DNA of 64,000 nt from Lingula anatina (Eukaryota > Brachiopoda > Lingulata > Lingulida > Lingulidae), in the NCBI RefSeq assembly GCF_001039355.2, contig NW_019775765.1, forward strand, positions 8,276 through 72,275, in the 5' to 3' direction. Each line of letters opens with the position of its first letter. Within the stretch, counting starts at the first letter, position 1. This document shows, one piece after another, positions 26,258 through 40,866 of this stretch. The notes beneath the pieces are model-generated. The model saw only the letters and a list, made by a program, of their open reading frames with translations, made no database searches and was not told the DNA's origin. Position numbers and translations under genes: made by a program.

Positions 26258-28534
26258 ATAGAGAAGATTAAGTCTTGGATCAGATGTATGCCATAAAGAG
26301 AACAATTTACAGATTCACTAATAAAAATGTATACAGATTCCTGTACACAGTTCAGCAGCTACCGGTTTCAAGTATGGGCTCTTTGCTCACTAAACGTACA
26401 TTGTTTTTGCAACTGCTCGCAAATTGGACATGTCTGCTTTATTCCAATGCTTTTTTTTTCTTTCAGGGTCAACATTTTATATTGCACACAAAAGCTGTTT
26501 ATGGCATGCATCCAAATCTCTTTTCAGACTTTCCAAATTTGTCCTTTTATCAAGGTACTACTTCAAAAGAGTTTTGGGGAAAGAAAATTAATATTAGCTT
26601 TGTTCAGATTTAGTGCCTGAGAGTGACCATACACAGGTCCAATAACACCCGACACAGTTACCTTCCACATAATAACACTCTTATTCCTCATCAGTTCAGC
26701 ACTACTTTCTGAACACTGGGATTTACAGCACACCTGGTTCGTGTACAGCTCCAATCCAAATGTGTAAACCCTCTTTCAGATTCATCAATACCTGGCATGT
26801 GTTTCTGTGGCACACCGATACTGACCCTTGTAAACATGGGCCAAGCCAATGTTAAACCATTCCCATTAAGAATTGCTTCACATTAAGCATTGGCAAAGCT
26901 GGTATTTCCTGTAAAAGCTTTGGCAATTTAAGCCCAGACACAGAGTGCATGTCAATAATTGTGTGGCTAATGTGTCACCAACAAACTACTTCCATTTGAC
27001 AGCAAGTTATTTTTGCCAACATTTCATGTGTTCAGAGGTTTTATACAATGAAGTCAATGTCCCAGAATGATACAATTTTCAGTTTCAACTCCATTATTCA
27101 ACCTGCAAAAAGTGCCAATGAAAAAAAAAAAAAAATCTACAAATACTTTCACAAGACTCAATCTTATTCATTCTCTCGCTCTCCTTTCAAATACTGAGCT
27201 CATATTCATTTATCACCGCAGTTTCTCACCACCTAAATACTTGTGACATCTACTTATTTCTACTTAGTCAATATATGGATGGAATCCCTTTATCTTCTTG
27301 AATCACAGTAAATACCAAGTCAATAAGTCAACAAAGACTTGTAATTTTCTTTCAAACCACTTTTCATCCAGCACAATCTAATTCCAAAGACTGACACGTT
27401 TTCTATTCATATTATCCTGGTTTCATTCATTGCAAGCAGCTATACTTAAGCTAATTTAAAACCAAAGGTATAAAATAGTTATCAAATCAATGAAAATATG
27501 ACTAAAAACATCTCAAAGTGGTTTTATGAACACACTACATACAATATGTGATGAGAAGTCCAATACGTTATATATTTCTTGCCCTTTTTTATTCTAAGAC
27601 CACCATATTAAGGGTTTGTGTGTTTGTATGAATTCACTTGCAGAAAGGCATGGCTAGCAGCAAATCAATAAGTCAGTTAATTGGGAAATACCTCTCCATT
27701 TCTCCATGTTCTTTTGCCCCTTTTCATCACACAGTAATAGGAATCAAGAGCCATTTCAATTGAGCGTTTATATGAAAAGCTCTCTGCACTGTGGGAGGAA
27801 TTTCACTGGAACACAGTCTCTGACTAGATTAGCTCTCCCTGTGACAAGATATCATCTCCCAGTTCTGTTAGTATTTGCCTTTGACTGGACATTTTGAATG
27901 CCCGCAGTTTCTCATATTTCATTGTTGTTTGACATCAAATGACCCATTTTCTTCTGTGACAAGTTTCACTTGTTTATTTTAGAAAATGAACATGTCTGTG
28001 ACTGGGTATTCCTTGAAGTCAACTTTTATTGCCGTTCATTTTCATTCTAGTTCAGTTTTTGCTTCATATAACCAGTTGTGTTCACATTATATCAAATGAA
28101 AACCACACAAGAAGTACATGTGGTTTTGACTGGTCTCTCTTTGATGTATGCTTTTTGGCTCTTGCCTCATTTTCATCTGAATCATTCCAAGATTCCTCTG
28201 CTTGACTTTCAAACTGATGTCTGCATGAGAACATAATCAAGAAGGAATTGCCTCCTTTAGAAGAAATGGACATTACCCCATACGTGTTTACCATCAACTG
28301 TGCAATTCAAGGTCAGTTGGGTCTGGGGTACATGGATTGCAGGGAAATACTTCCTCCCTGAGGGCAATATTCCCCCAATACAGCTCAGTGTGAACACAGC
28401 AATCTTTGACTCATCCCTGATTGGTCACTTCAAAAACACATGACATCTATCATGAACTTCCATCTTTGACCCTATTATTGACACAGTGAAGTTTACTGAT
28501 TGGTCAACCTTCAACCTGACATCATTGTGACCTT

Positions 28535-31401
28535 TCAACTTTGACCTTCAGGAGCCACCTGTGTCAGTGTGGTATTGGCACTCTCAATGTCAGGGGTCAT
28601 CCCGAAAGGCCGATCTTGTTCCGACTTATTGGTCAGTTCAAGGTTGGTCACTCCATATGGCGGATGGTCATCATCACTGGTCAGTTTGTGTGTTGTGGGA
28701 GACATTTTTGGGTGGATGTGATCTATAATGCTCTGGAAACAAAGATCAAAATGTGTAAATAAAGAATAAGAATTTTCAGTGACCATAGTCGACATAATGT
28801 ATCACAGGTTCCACCAACACGTTAAAAAAACCTGAAGTGCTCTGTACAGACATGCATCACCCTTATAATCCTTTCAAAGAAATATAAGTACTAAGTATTA
28901 AATATTTCTTTGTTTAAAGATTTCTTAATCCTATCCTGAAAAAGGTGTAAGACAAATTTAGCACCTTTAAAATTTGTATTTGTTTCAGACAATTTACCCG
29001 AGATATGACATCCCCATTGCTGCGTCGTATCTGGTACAAGTGGCGGTACCTGGTGTTGGGATCTTCCTCAGAGCGATATTCTTTCTCCCGGGAACGAATC
29101 TTTTGGAGGTTTACTTTCCTATGTTTCTTTGATCTTATTTTCACTGTAATAATTAATGGGCATGATCAATTTACTTAAAATACCTCCCTTGCTCAACAAT
29201 TAATTGTAATTGTGTATTAGATCAGTTTATTCCTATACACTTCACTTTTACTGCCTTCCATCTCATTCCACAATTAAAATATAAGTCACTGGTATGCAGC
29301 TTACACTTAAGCATTAATTTTCTACTTTCATCATTATAACTGATTGCATTTCAAAATGTAAAATATAAATGCAAAATTCAAATAAGCAAATTAAAAGAAA
29401 ATTTTATCATTCCTTGTAATACAAAAAATCTGTCCCACAGTACCTATGCCATTAGATACATATAAGTATGCAAATGAAAATGACATTTATCAAAAATCTC
29501 CTGTGCTATTTTAACCAACTAACACTAGTGTCTTCACACATGACATAACAGATGAAAGATAGCATTTACTATCAAAACCCTCTTAAAATTGACATTTACG
29601 TCCCAAGTTTACATTTCCCTCAAAAACTGTCCGGGCAGATTTAATGTATTGACTAAAATGTTTTTCATAAGGCAGTGGGCGAGACTTTGGCCATATTCAC
29701 ACATCTCCTTGATCTAGAGACAGCTCAACCCAGTGGTCCTTATGATTTATTTTGTCAGATATCATTATTGCAGTAGTCTATGGCGTCCCCTCCCCTTAAC
29801 TCATCTCTCTCTCTCTCGCACTCTCTCTCTCTCTCTTTCACACACATGCACGCACGCACACGCACACACACCAGGCTAAAAGCCATCTCCAATATGCCAT
29901 GCTGTGTACGTACTGCCTGTCATTGAGACCATTTCAGACACAATCCATCAAGGCTTTATGTGAACATACTCTCACCAAATGGGGTGAGAGACACCGGAGA
30001 TGAAGGCTATTTTAGCTTTGGCAATCAGAGCTGGAATTGATGTAATCTGCCTCAAAGAGACAAATAACTTGACATCTAAGTGACTGGTAGTTTGCCTTAA
30101 TGTCTTCATATCCCTGAGATTGACTTTCCAGAAATTGCTTTGATCTTCAGAAGAGAAGGGATAATTAGTGTGTGTGTGTGTGTGTGTGTGCGTGCATGCG
30201 TGTTCCTTACGCCATATATAAGACAGCCTAAGAGGAAATAAAGAACCTTTCTCCACTTCTCATCATCCTCACTCTTTTCACCCAGTCTATCTCTCTCATT
30301 CTCTCTCCACATAAGCTTGCTTCCCACCACTGAATTTCTAGTTAAGTCATCACCTAACTCTGCAAGTTCAAAATAACAGCATGTACTTAAAGATCTTTGA
30401 AAAATCAGGCTTAAATCTCATTTGTGCCTCTTCAACAACATTCACGCCTGACCATGATACTTACCATCCCTGTGATCACAGCCCTTTGATGTCAGCTTCC
30501 ACTGTATCACCACACCCAACACAAATATCAGCAGCCATACGCCTGCAATAACCCAGCTGAACCAGCAGAGCCTGTCTTGAGCTTCTGGCTCCACCTTCAG
30601 GACATTTAATATATGCATTGACATGATGAACAGTTCAGCATAATAATCCAAGCAGATAAACATCAGAGCACCTCCGAATAACGAAGTCCCTAAAACTGTC
30701 ATGGATTTTTGGAATTTTAGCGCTAACAGAGCAAACACCACTCCAAGAATGAATAAAACTCCAATACTAATCCATTTCGTGGACGGATGGTAGAAAAGTT
30801 CTAAAATGACTAGAAATATTGTTGCGAGGAATAATCCGAAGGTAAATCCTGTCGCAAAGAGTCCTACGTATTGTACTAGCATAGTAATGAGTCCAAGAAG
30901 TACCCCTACACCCACGGCAATCCCAGCGTTTGCCTCGGTAGGTAACTGACTGTGCTCATCCAGGAGAACATACGTTAATACACTGCCGAATATGAACCCT
31001 GTCATGAACATGATGGCCTTGAAGAAACGGTAACCTGAAAGTTGAAAACATACACTATGATATCTTTAAAACATTTTCATGTGTGCTAGCATGTTACTTT
31101 TAAATTCAATAAATGGACCTTTAAAGAAGTATGTTTTAACAAATCAAGTTTTTCGAATTTTAATGGGGAAAATTTAATAAAACTTACCTAGAAATGCATA
31201 CAGGACCCCAAACACAAAACATACAGCACATATCGTGGCTGGAGCTACGTCGTACTTGTAGACAATATCACATCTATTGACGACCAAGGGAGGGTCCTCA
31301 CTGACCGTTGTCAGTGCTGGGGTCATCTGGGAGGTCAACTGCGACAAATATGGTAGGTCGCTGGTATTGGGACCCGAAGGCGTGCTGATCATGGAAGCCA
31401 T
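28535..31401 (-). CDS. TMEM198: Transmembrane protein 198 homologue, seven-pass (DUF4203), 4 coding exons
   Basis: Coding exons on the minus strand are 31401-31188, 31034-30465, 29143-28998 and 28732-28535, giving 375 residues (human 360). All introns are GT-AG (donors CTAG|GTAAGT, GATG|GTAAGT, CGG|GTAAAT), with phases 1, 1 and 0. The ATG at 31401 has A at -3 and G at +4; the frame stays open upstream to an acceptor at 31437 but has no earlier ATG. A polar N-terminus (1-50) is followed by hydrophobic segments near residues 52-70, 79-97, 107-126, 127-152, 159-178, 183-200 and 229-250. Family landmarks are FLGYRFFKAIMFMTGFIFGS, AGIAVGVGVLLGLITMLVQ, LDYYAELF and the end of the last helix, GVVIQWKLTSKG. 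The cytosolic tail has a basic stretch (KIRSKKHRKVNLQKIRSREK, 263-282) and the conserved NGDVIS near 304. In vertebrates TMEM198 binds LRP6 and promotes its phosphorylation by casein kinase 1, activating Wnt signalling; a conserved role here is inference. The last 65 residues are divergent. Confidence 0.93.
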
Positions 31402-31436
31402 CTTTGATAATATATTTTCAACAGACAAATGCTGCA
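31402..31436 (-). other. 5' UTR part of the first TMEM198 coding exon
   Basis: The acceptor TTAACAG at 31437-31439 precedes 35 nt of leader before the start codon. If joined to the candidate exon at 40713-40866, an in-frame TGA lies upstream with no ATG between, which supports translation starting at 31401. Confidence 0.5.
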
Positions 31437-34400
31437 CTGTTAATATTAGTCCTTAAATCTGGTGGTGCATTAATTTCTCATCCTGGATATGCGTTGGATA
31501 TCAAGTAATTACAATTTAGTTCCTCCTCCTTTCTAAGAACTAATACATTTTCATTGCTTAAAATTAAGAAATGTGGATTTTGTTTTCTTCTTCTGAGTCA
31601 GTTTTGCATCTTAACTGCAAATGAGTTTAGTTGTATAACTCAGATAGTCTTCTCGTTCTGGAGATTTAATTTTTCATATTTTGTTCTTTCTTTGCAGCTT
31701 CCCTGAACCTATGGAAAAATGATACTGTAGGTTAAAAGAAAGTTAAAAATATAAAGCTTTACAAAATTTTCAAAATCACCTTATGGCTATAATCCCAAAA
31801 ATATATCCTTAACTTTCACCACTGTATGCTTAATGTATTATATGTGCTAATAGCTAACATGTTCTTTATATAGCTAATGCTCATCACCACATTGTGGACA
31901 CATCTGAAATTGAGTTCACTGTGGTAATTCATTAATTTTTTGTCTCTGTATTAAGAACACTTAACATTACCTTTAAACAAAATGAAAGTAACGGAATAAA
32001 ATCAAGTTATTCTGCTAGTAAATTATAAAACTAAATCGATGCCATGATGCAGCATTTAAATTTTACAGCAATTTTTTTTGACAATTTCATTATTTGACTA
32101 CTGAATATTTGACTACTTCTTTTGCCATTGTGAACATGTCCATTTTAACAGTTACTGCTGTAAAAATACCTTCTCTTCTCACACAGTTACCTTTAACGTG
32201 TATATTTCAAATCGATGATAACACAGAGTTGACATATATCTGGGTCATTCCCCACCATCCCTATCAGTCAGCACACCTCTGACATATATATTGAAACTTT
32301 ATATCATAACTGAGAACAGGTTGTTTAAGTACAAGTCATGTCCTTGTTATAAATGTAATGACACATTCTAAAACTAATATATATTTAATATATATCTAAA
32401 CTAAACCAATGAGGGATGAACCACAACATGGCCAACCCTCTCCCGATTTATGAGACAGCGCACCTTTGGCATTAAATCGTTACTGTACCTAACAGTAATA
32501 TCATGGTGTAAATATATAATACACATCATCATTATTGGAGTTTAGTTTCAGGACACTCACTGCACCAACATATTCTATGTACCACTAGGAGTGCTATTTA
32601 ATAGACACAAATTTAGTTACTGTGCTTGAAACTTCAATTTCCTTACTCAACTAATCTGTGACAGTGCTTTCATCAGATACCATCATATCACTATAATAAC
32701 ATGTTTAGTAATTGCCAGGAGTGTTGTTTAAATGTGAGTGGTAGCAGCATGTGTCCTCAAGTTTGCACTTACTCATTGTCGCATATTTTCAATTTTACAC
32801 TTCCACTGGGGACACACCAATACACTATACTCTTTCGATTTCTCTCTCTCTCTCTTCCTCTCTCTCTCTCTCTTTCAATCCAACCAACACTAGTAAAATT
32901 TTGTGAGAAATTGACAGATCTGTCCTCTATATATGTGGACAGATATCAAAGAAAACAACATTATCACCATTAAAGATAATAATATACAAAAAAAGTTAAA
33001 TATAGCTACTGTAAAACATTCTTGCTATCCAGATAAATTTTGGCTGTTATGATATCTTCAGACATCAAATCATATCTGTCAACATTTTCCGTTATCTCAC
33101 TGTAATACCTCCTGGCACCAGCTATCAAAAAGATAACTACATAAAGCAGCTAACTTCAAATACTTCAACCTACTAGTACACCATCATATATCGCTGATAA
33201 AATAAACAGCTTGGCAGTTAGATTTCAATCTCAAAATGTTTGCTGAACATTATTATAGTTTTAGCAGATATCAATATCAGACGTCTCCAACATCACCCAC
33301 CTGTGAACACCAGATAAACCACACCAATCTTTAGCAGACACTTCAAACTTGACAGTTTTATCTTTCAATATAAGTCCCTACGTCAAGTGTGGGAGGCCCT
33401 TGTTTCCCCACAACCAGAAGTGCCCAGCCCAGTGTCCCTGGTCTTACTGTTCTCATCAGTAGCAGGCAATGTGACTTTGTACACATACAGTGAGAGAGAG
33501 AGAGATGATTCAGAGCTCCAATTACCATCTAACATACAAATATATTCAGTGCAGTCAATCTCTCCTTCTTGTTACCACTGAGGATTCAGAGCTAGATGGA
33601 AAGACAGGGATGATCATTAAGTTAATGGTCATCTCTCTCTGTCTCTAATTAAAGGACTGCCCAAATTAGCCATTCTGTATAATATACCTGTATAAATATA
33701 TACCAGGTCAGTTTATCTCTCTCTGCCTGCTGACTCCACAGAGAGAGGGACGGCCAGAGACAACGTGACTCACAAATGACCACTTGTCACCAGGGTCAGT
33801 GAGGGTAGTGGACATAAAAAGGGGGGGGGGGGAGCAGGGGGATACTGGGTGACAGCTAAGGTGACTCATATTTGGTGACACCAGAGACAGTTGACAATGT
33901 CACCAAAAGTGATACTAAAATGCAATATTCATACTGGTATCTTCTCTCTCCTCTCCTCAAGTAGACATGAGAGTGTCATTCAATGAAAAAGTTGGACAAT
34001 ATGGCTGGGGGACCAGGGGCCACCTAGGTTCGTGATATTAAATTTTTGGCTTCCCCAAAATTGGAAATTTGCCAATAGTTGCTGCTTAAGATGACAAATA
34101 TTTTGCGTATTACAATGACACCAAAAACAAATGAGAAAGAGAGAGAGAAAGAGAAAGCAAGAGATCTTTTTTTGAGTTGTGACACTTTGAAGTTAAATGG
34201 AAAGAACAGTCTCAGTAGGATGCAAAGAGAAGGGCATCACCAAACCCAGAATACATCTCTTACTATACACGCACATTTTCTGCTCACTTAACTGTAAAAA
34301 TGCCCTCACATAATACACATTCTACATTCCTTAACATATCTACAGATCTAAACCAGTGCCCCAGCAAAAAAAAAAAAAAACTAAATGTGTAACTTCATCA

Positions 34401-37349
34401 GTGTAATATCCCTCCATCATGCAATCTGTCCAGCTGTGGTCAGTGACTCGGGACAAAATGCTGACCAGCATGGACAAAACTGTGGTAAAGCCGCATTTCC
34501 ATTAAAGCTGGGCCAGCCTAGCTTTACCAGACTCATCTCAGATGATTTTGTTCAGCTCATCTCTCAGCAGCAACCCAAACCCCTTTGATATCCTATCCAT
34601 CCATTATGAAATTGAATTTAGTCCTGTACCTTCAAATAAACTTCCATGTTGCACCAAATTGACAAGAAACGCATCTTTAGACCTAAAATCAGAAGAGGGA
34701 TGCATTTCCAATTAGGTTGAGATGGGTAAATTTAGAGTATATATTATCTCAGCAGACAGTGTGATTATGGTATTTTGCCATAAGATACCAACATAATGGG
34801 ACCTAGCATAGTGTAGTAGCTATAATAATAATAATTATAATAATAATAATAATAATAATTTATTTAATAATAATAATTTATTTGCTATAATTGCAACCCA
34901 AAGGTTGAAGTTTTACAATGTATCATAAAATCATAAGGTATTTAAAAGTAACTAAAAACTATAAACTAAAAGACCAAAGCTTTAAAAAGACCAGAGCTTT
35001 AAAAACTACACTGGAGAAGACTGGAAGACAGAAGGATTGGGCGTACTATCTGTGATTAGAAACTACATTCACAAGCCTCACTTAACCTGTCACAATTTGA
35101 CTAGAAGTGTGCCTTAAAATGAATCATTAGACACAATTTTGTATTTTAACTGATGGGCTTTCAATAAAATGACAGGCTAATTTGTTTCTAAGCTTTCATC
35201 TTGCAAGGAACACACAGAGAATTGATGTCATCTATCTTATCTTTTGCCTATAAACTTCACAATGAACATGCAACATATATCTTACTATAGAATACAAATT
35301 TTTTTTTTCCTTTTTTTTTCATTTTATTTTTTCAGGTACAGGCCTGGGAATTGCTGATGTCAACTGCCTTATCTTCTGACTACACTAGTAAACACAATAA
35401 TAAATATTAATCTCTTACTATAGAATACAAACATTAATTTTTTCAGTATTTTTCCAGGCACCACAATCTGTTGTAATCCCGTGTAATGACAGAGGTGTGT
35501 TTTTACTGCCACTGAATCATGGCAGTTGTTTTGCAATCCTCAAACAGAGAGGGTCTTCAACACTCTGATTCACCTCTATTAGGGTGGCAAGCTGCACTAT
35601 GCTGTCCCTGGTGCTTAAATAATTCCAAAGTTTTATTTCTTTTTTTGATAAATTTGTTTTCTCTTTCTTGCCCTAATTTAAACTTTGGATCCTAGCATAT
35701 ATTTTTTCCATATCGTAGTGCAGATATTTTAATTGGTTTGATACGCTTACACCTTTATGAAAATTAACTACGATAACCAACCCGTTAATAACAACCTTGA
35801 CCCATCGGTCACTCCAAATGACCATTACCACTGACAAATTCAACCCAATTAGACAAATCCCTTTGTCTTTTCGTCACAAGATGACCAGTAAACATGGGCG
35901 TGATATACATATTACATAGCACATGAAGTAAACAACGATATTTTAATATCTTGACCACTTCGGTCAGACCACACACTGGACAGGGCGGTCATTGTTAAAA
36001 CTGGACGGGTAATGATGATTGCCACCTGTCCACATACCAAAATATGGTCCGATTTTTGTTGTCCCACTTCTCTAGGCCAAGGTTTGCCATCGTGTTTTTT
36101 TTTTCAATCAAAATAAATCATTTTCACCATTAAGTATTGTTACCATGATTTTATACAATTATTAAATCCCTCAGACCCTCAATTCCACAAAGCAGTTATG
36201 AATGTCAATTAAAGTTAATTAGGATATTTCCTTTGAATTTATTTAACTTTCATAACTTAATTTCCCACAAATATATAAATGATCACATTTTTTCAGTCAA
36301 ATTCTAGTCTGTCTTATATATACAGTCTTAAAAATTTTAGGTCAAACACATTATCACATTTAAAAAAAAATAATAATAATAAATGACAGCATAAATATAA
36401 AGAAATGATGGCATGTATACCAGTTAAGCATGTATCCTACAATGCTATTTAATCTACGTCATACTTCTGAGTTCACTAACCTTCTGCCATACAATCCAGT
36501 GTATCCGGAAACAATACCAGGTGTCACAAAGTCCAGGATTACCAAGATTTCAAAAAATATTAGTAAACAAACATAAAGTGGAAACACCTTAAGAAATGAC
36601 CGCGTGTCTCTCCACCACGGCTCGCTGCAGCCAAGCCTCAATAGATCAATGTTGTGTTTTTCTCCCGTTGTTGGACGCAGAGATAAGACGGACTGATAAA
36701 ATCTGCCCCTTTTTATTAATACACTACCCAGTCACAGACAGTCTACTATATACCATACCGTATTACACCGTGACTGTCAGTGCCTCTACTGATATCACTG
36801 GTTTCAAGTATAATTTTTCATAAATTCAATTTTTCAATTATGTTCAAGAAAATGAGTTCTTTGTGGTGCAATAATTCAGTGCTGATAAATTACATTTTTC
36901 TCTTTTTTTCCCCCTTTTTAACTTCTTTGTGATTTGTTTCTGAAAAATAAATTTTGACCACACCCCTGGTGCCACGTTCTATTAGTACTTACTATGAGTC
37001 ATAAACTTGGAAACTTCAAAGTCATTATTTTTTGTGTGTGTTTTGAAAATGATACAGAATTAATTCCCTAGGTGTATTGATGTCTCACCTGTTTTAGGGA
37101 AGATTTAAACTTTTAAGGTGGTTGGAAGAGAGAAGGAGTGCTGGCTACGGATACAAATCCCCTCCTTTTGAAAGATTGATAATATGATCTTTTATAAAAC
37201 TGTTTGAGATGTCCTAGGATTCATTGATAATTTTGGGAATAAGGTAGTTACCCCCCCCCCCCTCCATACCATACAGACACCCTCCATCTGTATGATTCTG
37301 GATCCCCAAGCAACTCTTTAAATCCCCATGACACAGGCCTTAATCAGAT

Positions 37350-37440
37350 CCCCCCCCCAAAAAAAAAAAAAAAAAATAATAAATAAAATAAAATAAAATA
37401 AAATAAAATAAATAAATAAATAAATTAAATAAAATAAGAT
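37350..37440. repeat. C run, A run and (AAATA)n low-complexity block
   Basis: Nine C are followed by about 18 A, then AAATA and AAAT units to about 37440. Confidence 0.9.
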
Positions 37441-37882
37441 AAAATGAGTGACATTTATAGCTTTTTTTTTTTACCTTTTACAGAAATTCATGAGATCTAA
37501 AGAAAACTGAAATTATTTTTTACTAAAGTGAAACCACTGCGATCAGGCTACACTTAATACCCTAAGTCTCTAACACATAACAGTATGAGACTGCAGCGTA
37601 ATTTGTGCTGACTGTGTTGTCACACTGATACGCAGAGCCCGAGGTGTGTGTGTGTGTGTCACCACAGCCTGGACTACAACACAGAGACATGTCACAGATA
37701 TGATCATATTTCTAATATAATCACATGCTGTGTGGGTGGGGCCACACATATCACAGTGCCAAGGTGAGGTTGCACTGTAATTCACTTCTGAAATTACTCA
37801 TCTAAAAATGTACATTTTTTTTTACTCTGGGATATTGTGTGAACTGTTCGGCTGGATTAAGTCATTTTTTCTGCTTATTGTC

Positions 37883-37883
<1 letters not shown>

Positions 37884-37914
<31 letters not shown>
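37884..37914. repeat. Poly-A tract (31 nt)
   Basis: An uninterrupted A run that creates a spurious poly-lysine frame. Confidence 0.95.
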
Positions 37915-37918
<4 letters not shown>

Positions 37919-38183
37919 AATTCCATTGATTCACGTGAGAATTCAGCAAGACAATACACTCCCTCCACCATCCCCCCCCAACTCCTCATCCAGCTGTAAA
38001 GCTAAAAGAGTAGACATTCTTTTAGATATGAAAAGACTTGATGTTATAAACATACTTACAAGTGGAGTGGAGTCTGTGAAGGTCACAGGTGTGTACTAGA
38101 GATATGACTGGATACCATCCAAGAGCACTTTACTGCTAAAAACACTTCTTAGATCATGACACCAACAAATAAGTTTTCACATG

Positions 38184-38188
<5 letters not shown>

Positions 38189-38259
<71 letters not shown>
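38189..38259. repeat. (AG)n microsatellite, about 35 units
   Basis: A perfect AG run of about 71 nt, the longest purine-only dinucleotide tract in the window and able to form triplex DNA. Confidence 0.97.
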
Positions 38260-38262
<3 letters not shown>

Positions 38263-39354
38263 GATAAGGGAGAAAACACCCTATTATCCTATTATCTATT
38301 TGTTCAATGTTGTGATACTCATCTCTGGCACAAAAGGATTAAACATATCAACTGATTCCAGTGACACCAAAAATAAAGTCACAGTGACTTGTCACACTGG
38401 ATAAAATAAATTGCTTCTGGCTCAAGTCAAGCAAATTATATGGTCAAACTGGACTTCAAAAACAAAACTGACAGCAAAATGAAGTGACCACAGGCAAAAC
38501 ACTGACCCTTTGTTTGGACACGTGGCAAACATGGACAGCTATGGTCACCTGTAATCACAAAATGAAACTGTATCTGGACGTCTGGACAGACATTAATACT
38601 GCATCTCTCTCTCACCCTGGATAATTTTCTGTCAAGTTGATAAATGTTGGTGGTGGACACAGACCGTGAATGAATCAGCTGCTGCCCTGGAGGACTTCAC
38701 ATAAAACCTCATCAATGTATCAAATGACCATTTACCTGCAGCCAGGTTGTATTAATGACAGGTGGTTGTTGGATTCAAAGCAAAATATGGTCCTTACTGA
38801 CAAGATGATTTCTTCTTACTAGTAATGGATTTTTGTTTTCTTTACAAAACTGTGTTTCAGAAGAAAAACGTGGGACCACTGTGGTTAAAAAGGTCTCGTT
38901 TCAATGTACCTATTTATATTTTTCCTTATTTTTTTTTGCAAGTCACAGCCTTCCTTTGTGACTAATAAGAGTTAGAATTCATTAAAAATAAATTAATATA
39001 TTTTACTTTGAAAACTGTGGTCAGTGGTGCCACACAGTGGGCAGATGTGGAAGCTAGTGGCTTGTGTTTATGGTTTATTTTACCTGTGAATAGTTGACCA
39101 CAAGACGCAACCACGCATCAATTAACTGTTCAATTACATCCTGTGACATGGATGTTACTGCTTTGTGTTTGTGAGTGGATTCTCTTTTGTACTTCAGTGA
39201 TGACAATAACTTTTTAGGTTAACTACTGAACTACATGCTTATTCACACACCCACTTTTTTTTAATTTACCTTTTTTTTAGAATTCATAGTTTGAATAATC
39301 AAACAAACAAATAAATGAATACAAAAAAAAAAAAACTAAATTAAAGGTAATACA

Positions 39355-39355
<1 letters not shown>

Positions 39356-39385
<30 letters not shown>

Positions 39386-39400
39386 ATATATATATATACA
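39356..39400. repeat. (AAAT)n-(AT)n microsatellite
   Basis: About eight AAAT units passing into short AT runs. Confidence 0.9.
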
Positions 39401-40712
39401 TCCATTTATAAAAATATATATATATTTTATGTTACCCTCACATTTGGAAATATTATTTATTACTAATATATAGATCAACTTTGTCAATTTTTTTTTTCAA
39501 AACATCTTTCTTCTTCATTCATAAATGTTTATCATGTATCATAGTACTATATAAACTTATCTTATGTGTAGATGAACGTGCAAATGTGACTTATTAAGCT
39601 GAAATCTGTCCCTCTCCCATCTCTCTCTATACACCCAACACGTGCATGCACACTCACAAACATACGTGCACATGCACACACACACACACACTAGTTCAGC
39701 CCTAACAGAAAGCTCCTGAACTCCTCAATATTCCACATATGACAGCCTGATCAATACTGATATTAAGAATACCAGAGACATGAGAGGTAAAAGATTGCCT
39801 GTTTTCCCAAGTGGTTTACCCAATATCATTGCCATCAAGTGCTGGTCCAACACTTAAATGATAGCAATCAAAGCTTTATCATGAATCATAATAAAAAAGC
39901 TTAAACATAAAGAAGAAGAATCACCTTATTACGATGGCTTGCCGTCAACAAAGCCTTCCTTCCCCACACATCTTGAGATGTAAATGACCGCAAGTTCTTT
40001 TTTTTCCAACAATTATTCAGAACCAATGAGCAAAAATGTTCATTAGCTTGTTAGTTGGATCATAAATGAAAATGATCAAACATAAGCCAAAGTACTAGGT
40101 TGGCCGTGGGATAATATATTCAGAACAAATACTAAGCATGCAACCATGCATACACACAAAAGATGATTTAGAAATACACACACACACACAAACACACTAA
40201 AAATACCTTAAAATGAAGGGAGTAGTTTTATCTGCTGAAAAGTTTTAGACAGTTGTCAATTCCATAAAAACTAATATTTACATCTTTACACACAAGCTAT
40301 TGTCCTTATTTTGTGCTATGACCATGACCATAAGTAAATATTCTCAAATTCTAAACGATAAGTTCACTTGACACATTTGCCTTAGAACTATACACCAAAT
40401 GGGAAACCATGTTTCTGGTTCTCTGCAAGTTACCACACCTGTGTGACACCTGTGTGCTCAGAGAGCCATGGGGAACACTTTCATATTAATTCACTTTGAG
40501 AATATGGTTGTCAAGAAAGAAAACAGTCTGTTTCACTAGTATACACATTGTGTGCATCTATTTTCTATTACAAACCAAACTTTACATTAAATCCCACCCA
40601 GGATAAATTTAAATGTCACCTTAAAATCTGCACGACTCCTCCATCAAGCAGCCAATGTTTACTAAAGTGACTAAATTTTTTTCAGAAAATAAAATGTCAT
40701 TGAGTAACTCAC

Positions 40713-40866
40713 AGGTAAAGTGGAATTTCCCTAAGCATCAGGTGTAAGTAGCCGCCTCCAGCTGTAATCTGAGGATTTCCAGTTTCCTGCCAAAATCTGG
40801 GTCACCTCAGGTGAAGGTCATTTCAGGTGAAGGTCAACATTCCAATCAGGATCTCAGTGATAAAAC
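40713..40866 (-). other. Candidate 5' UTR exon of TMEM198
   Basis: On the minus strand this interval has the acceptor TTATTTTTCAG (just right of 40866) and the donor ACCT|GTGAGT (just left of 40713). Its short frames close quickly (upstream ORFs of 4-5 codons ending TGA), so it is non-coding if transcribed. It contains a 16 bp tandem duplication with the nuclear-receptor-like word AGGTGAAGGTCA twice as printed (40809-40820 and 40825-40836). The link to TMEM198 rests on strand, order and splice sites only. Confidence 0.4.

Larger units (their letters stand above)
23100..28534. other. Convergent intergenic region and TMEM198 3' UTR
   Basis: There is no supported gene between the YAE1 3' end and the TMEM198 stop codon. 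The right part should hold the TMEM198 3' UTR. Minus-strand AATAAA hexamers (TTTATT as printed) occur at 28025-28030 and 27973-27978 among others, and I cannot tell which is used. The left and centre contain a composite repeat (24820-25668) and a long-TIR MITE (26083-26257). Confidence 0.6.

Noticed and set aside
36459-36700. Hydrophobic minus-strand frame (VCLLIFFEILVILDFVTPGI) next to a TATA-like AATAAAAAGG and a CpG-richer patch
   Set aside because: No in-frame ATG, only a weak GTTAGT donor, and no family match; hydrophobic frames are common in T-rich DNA.
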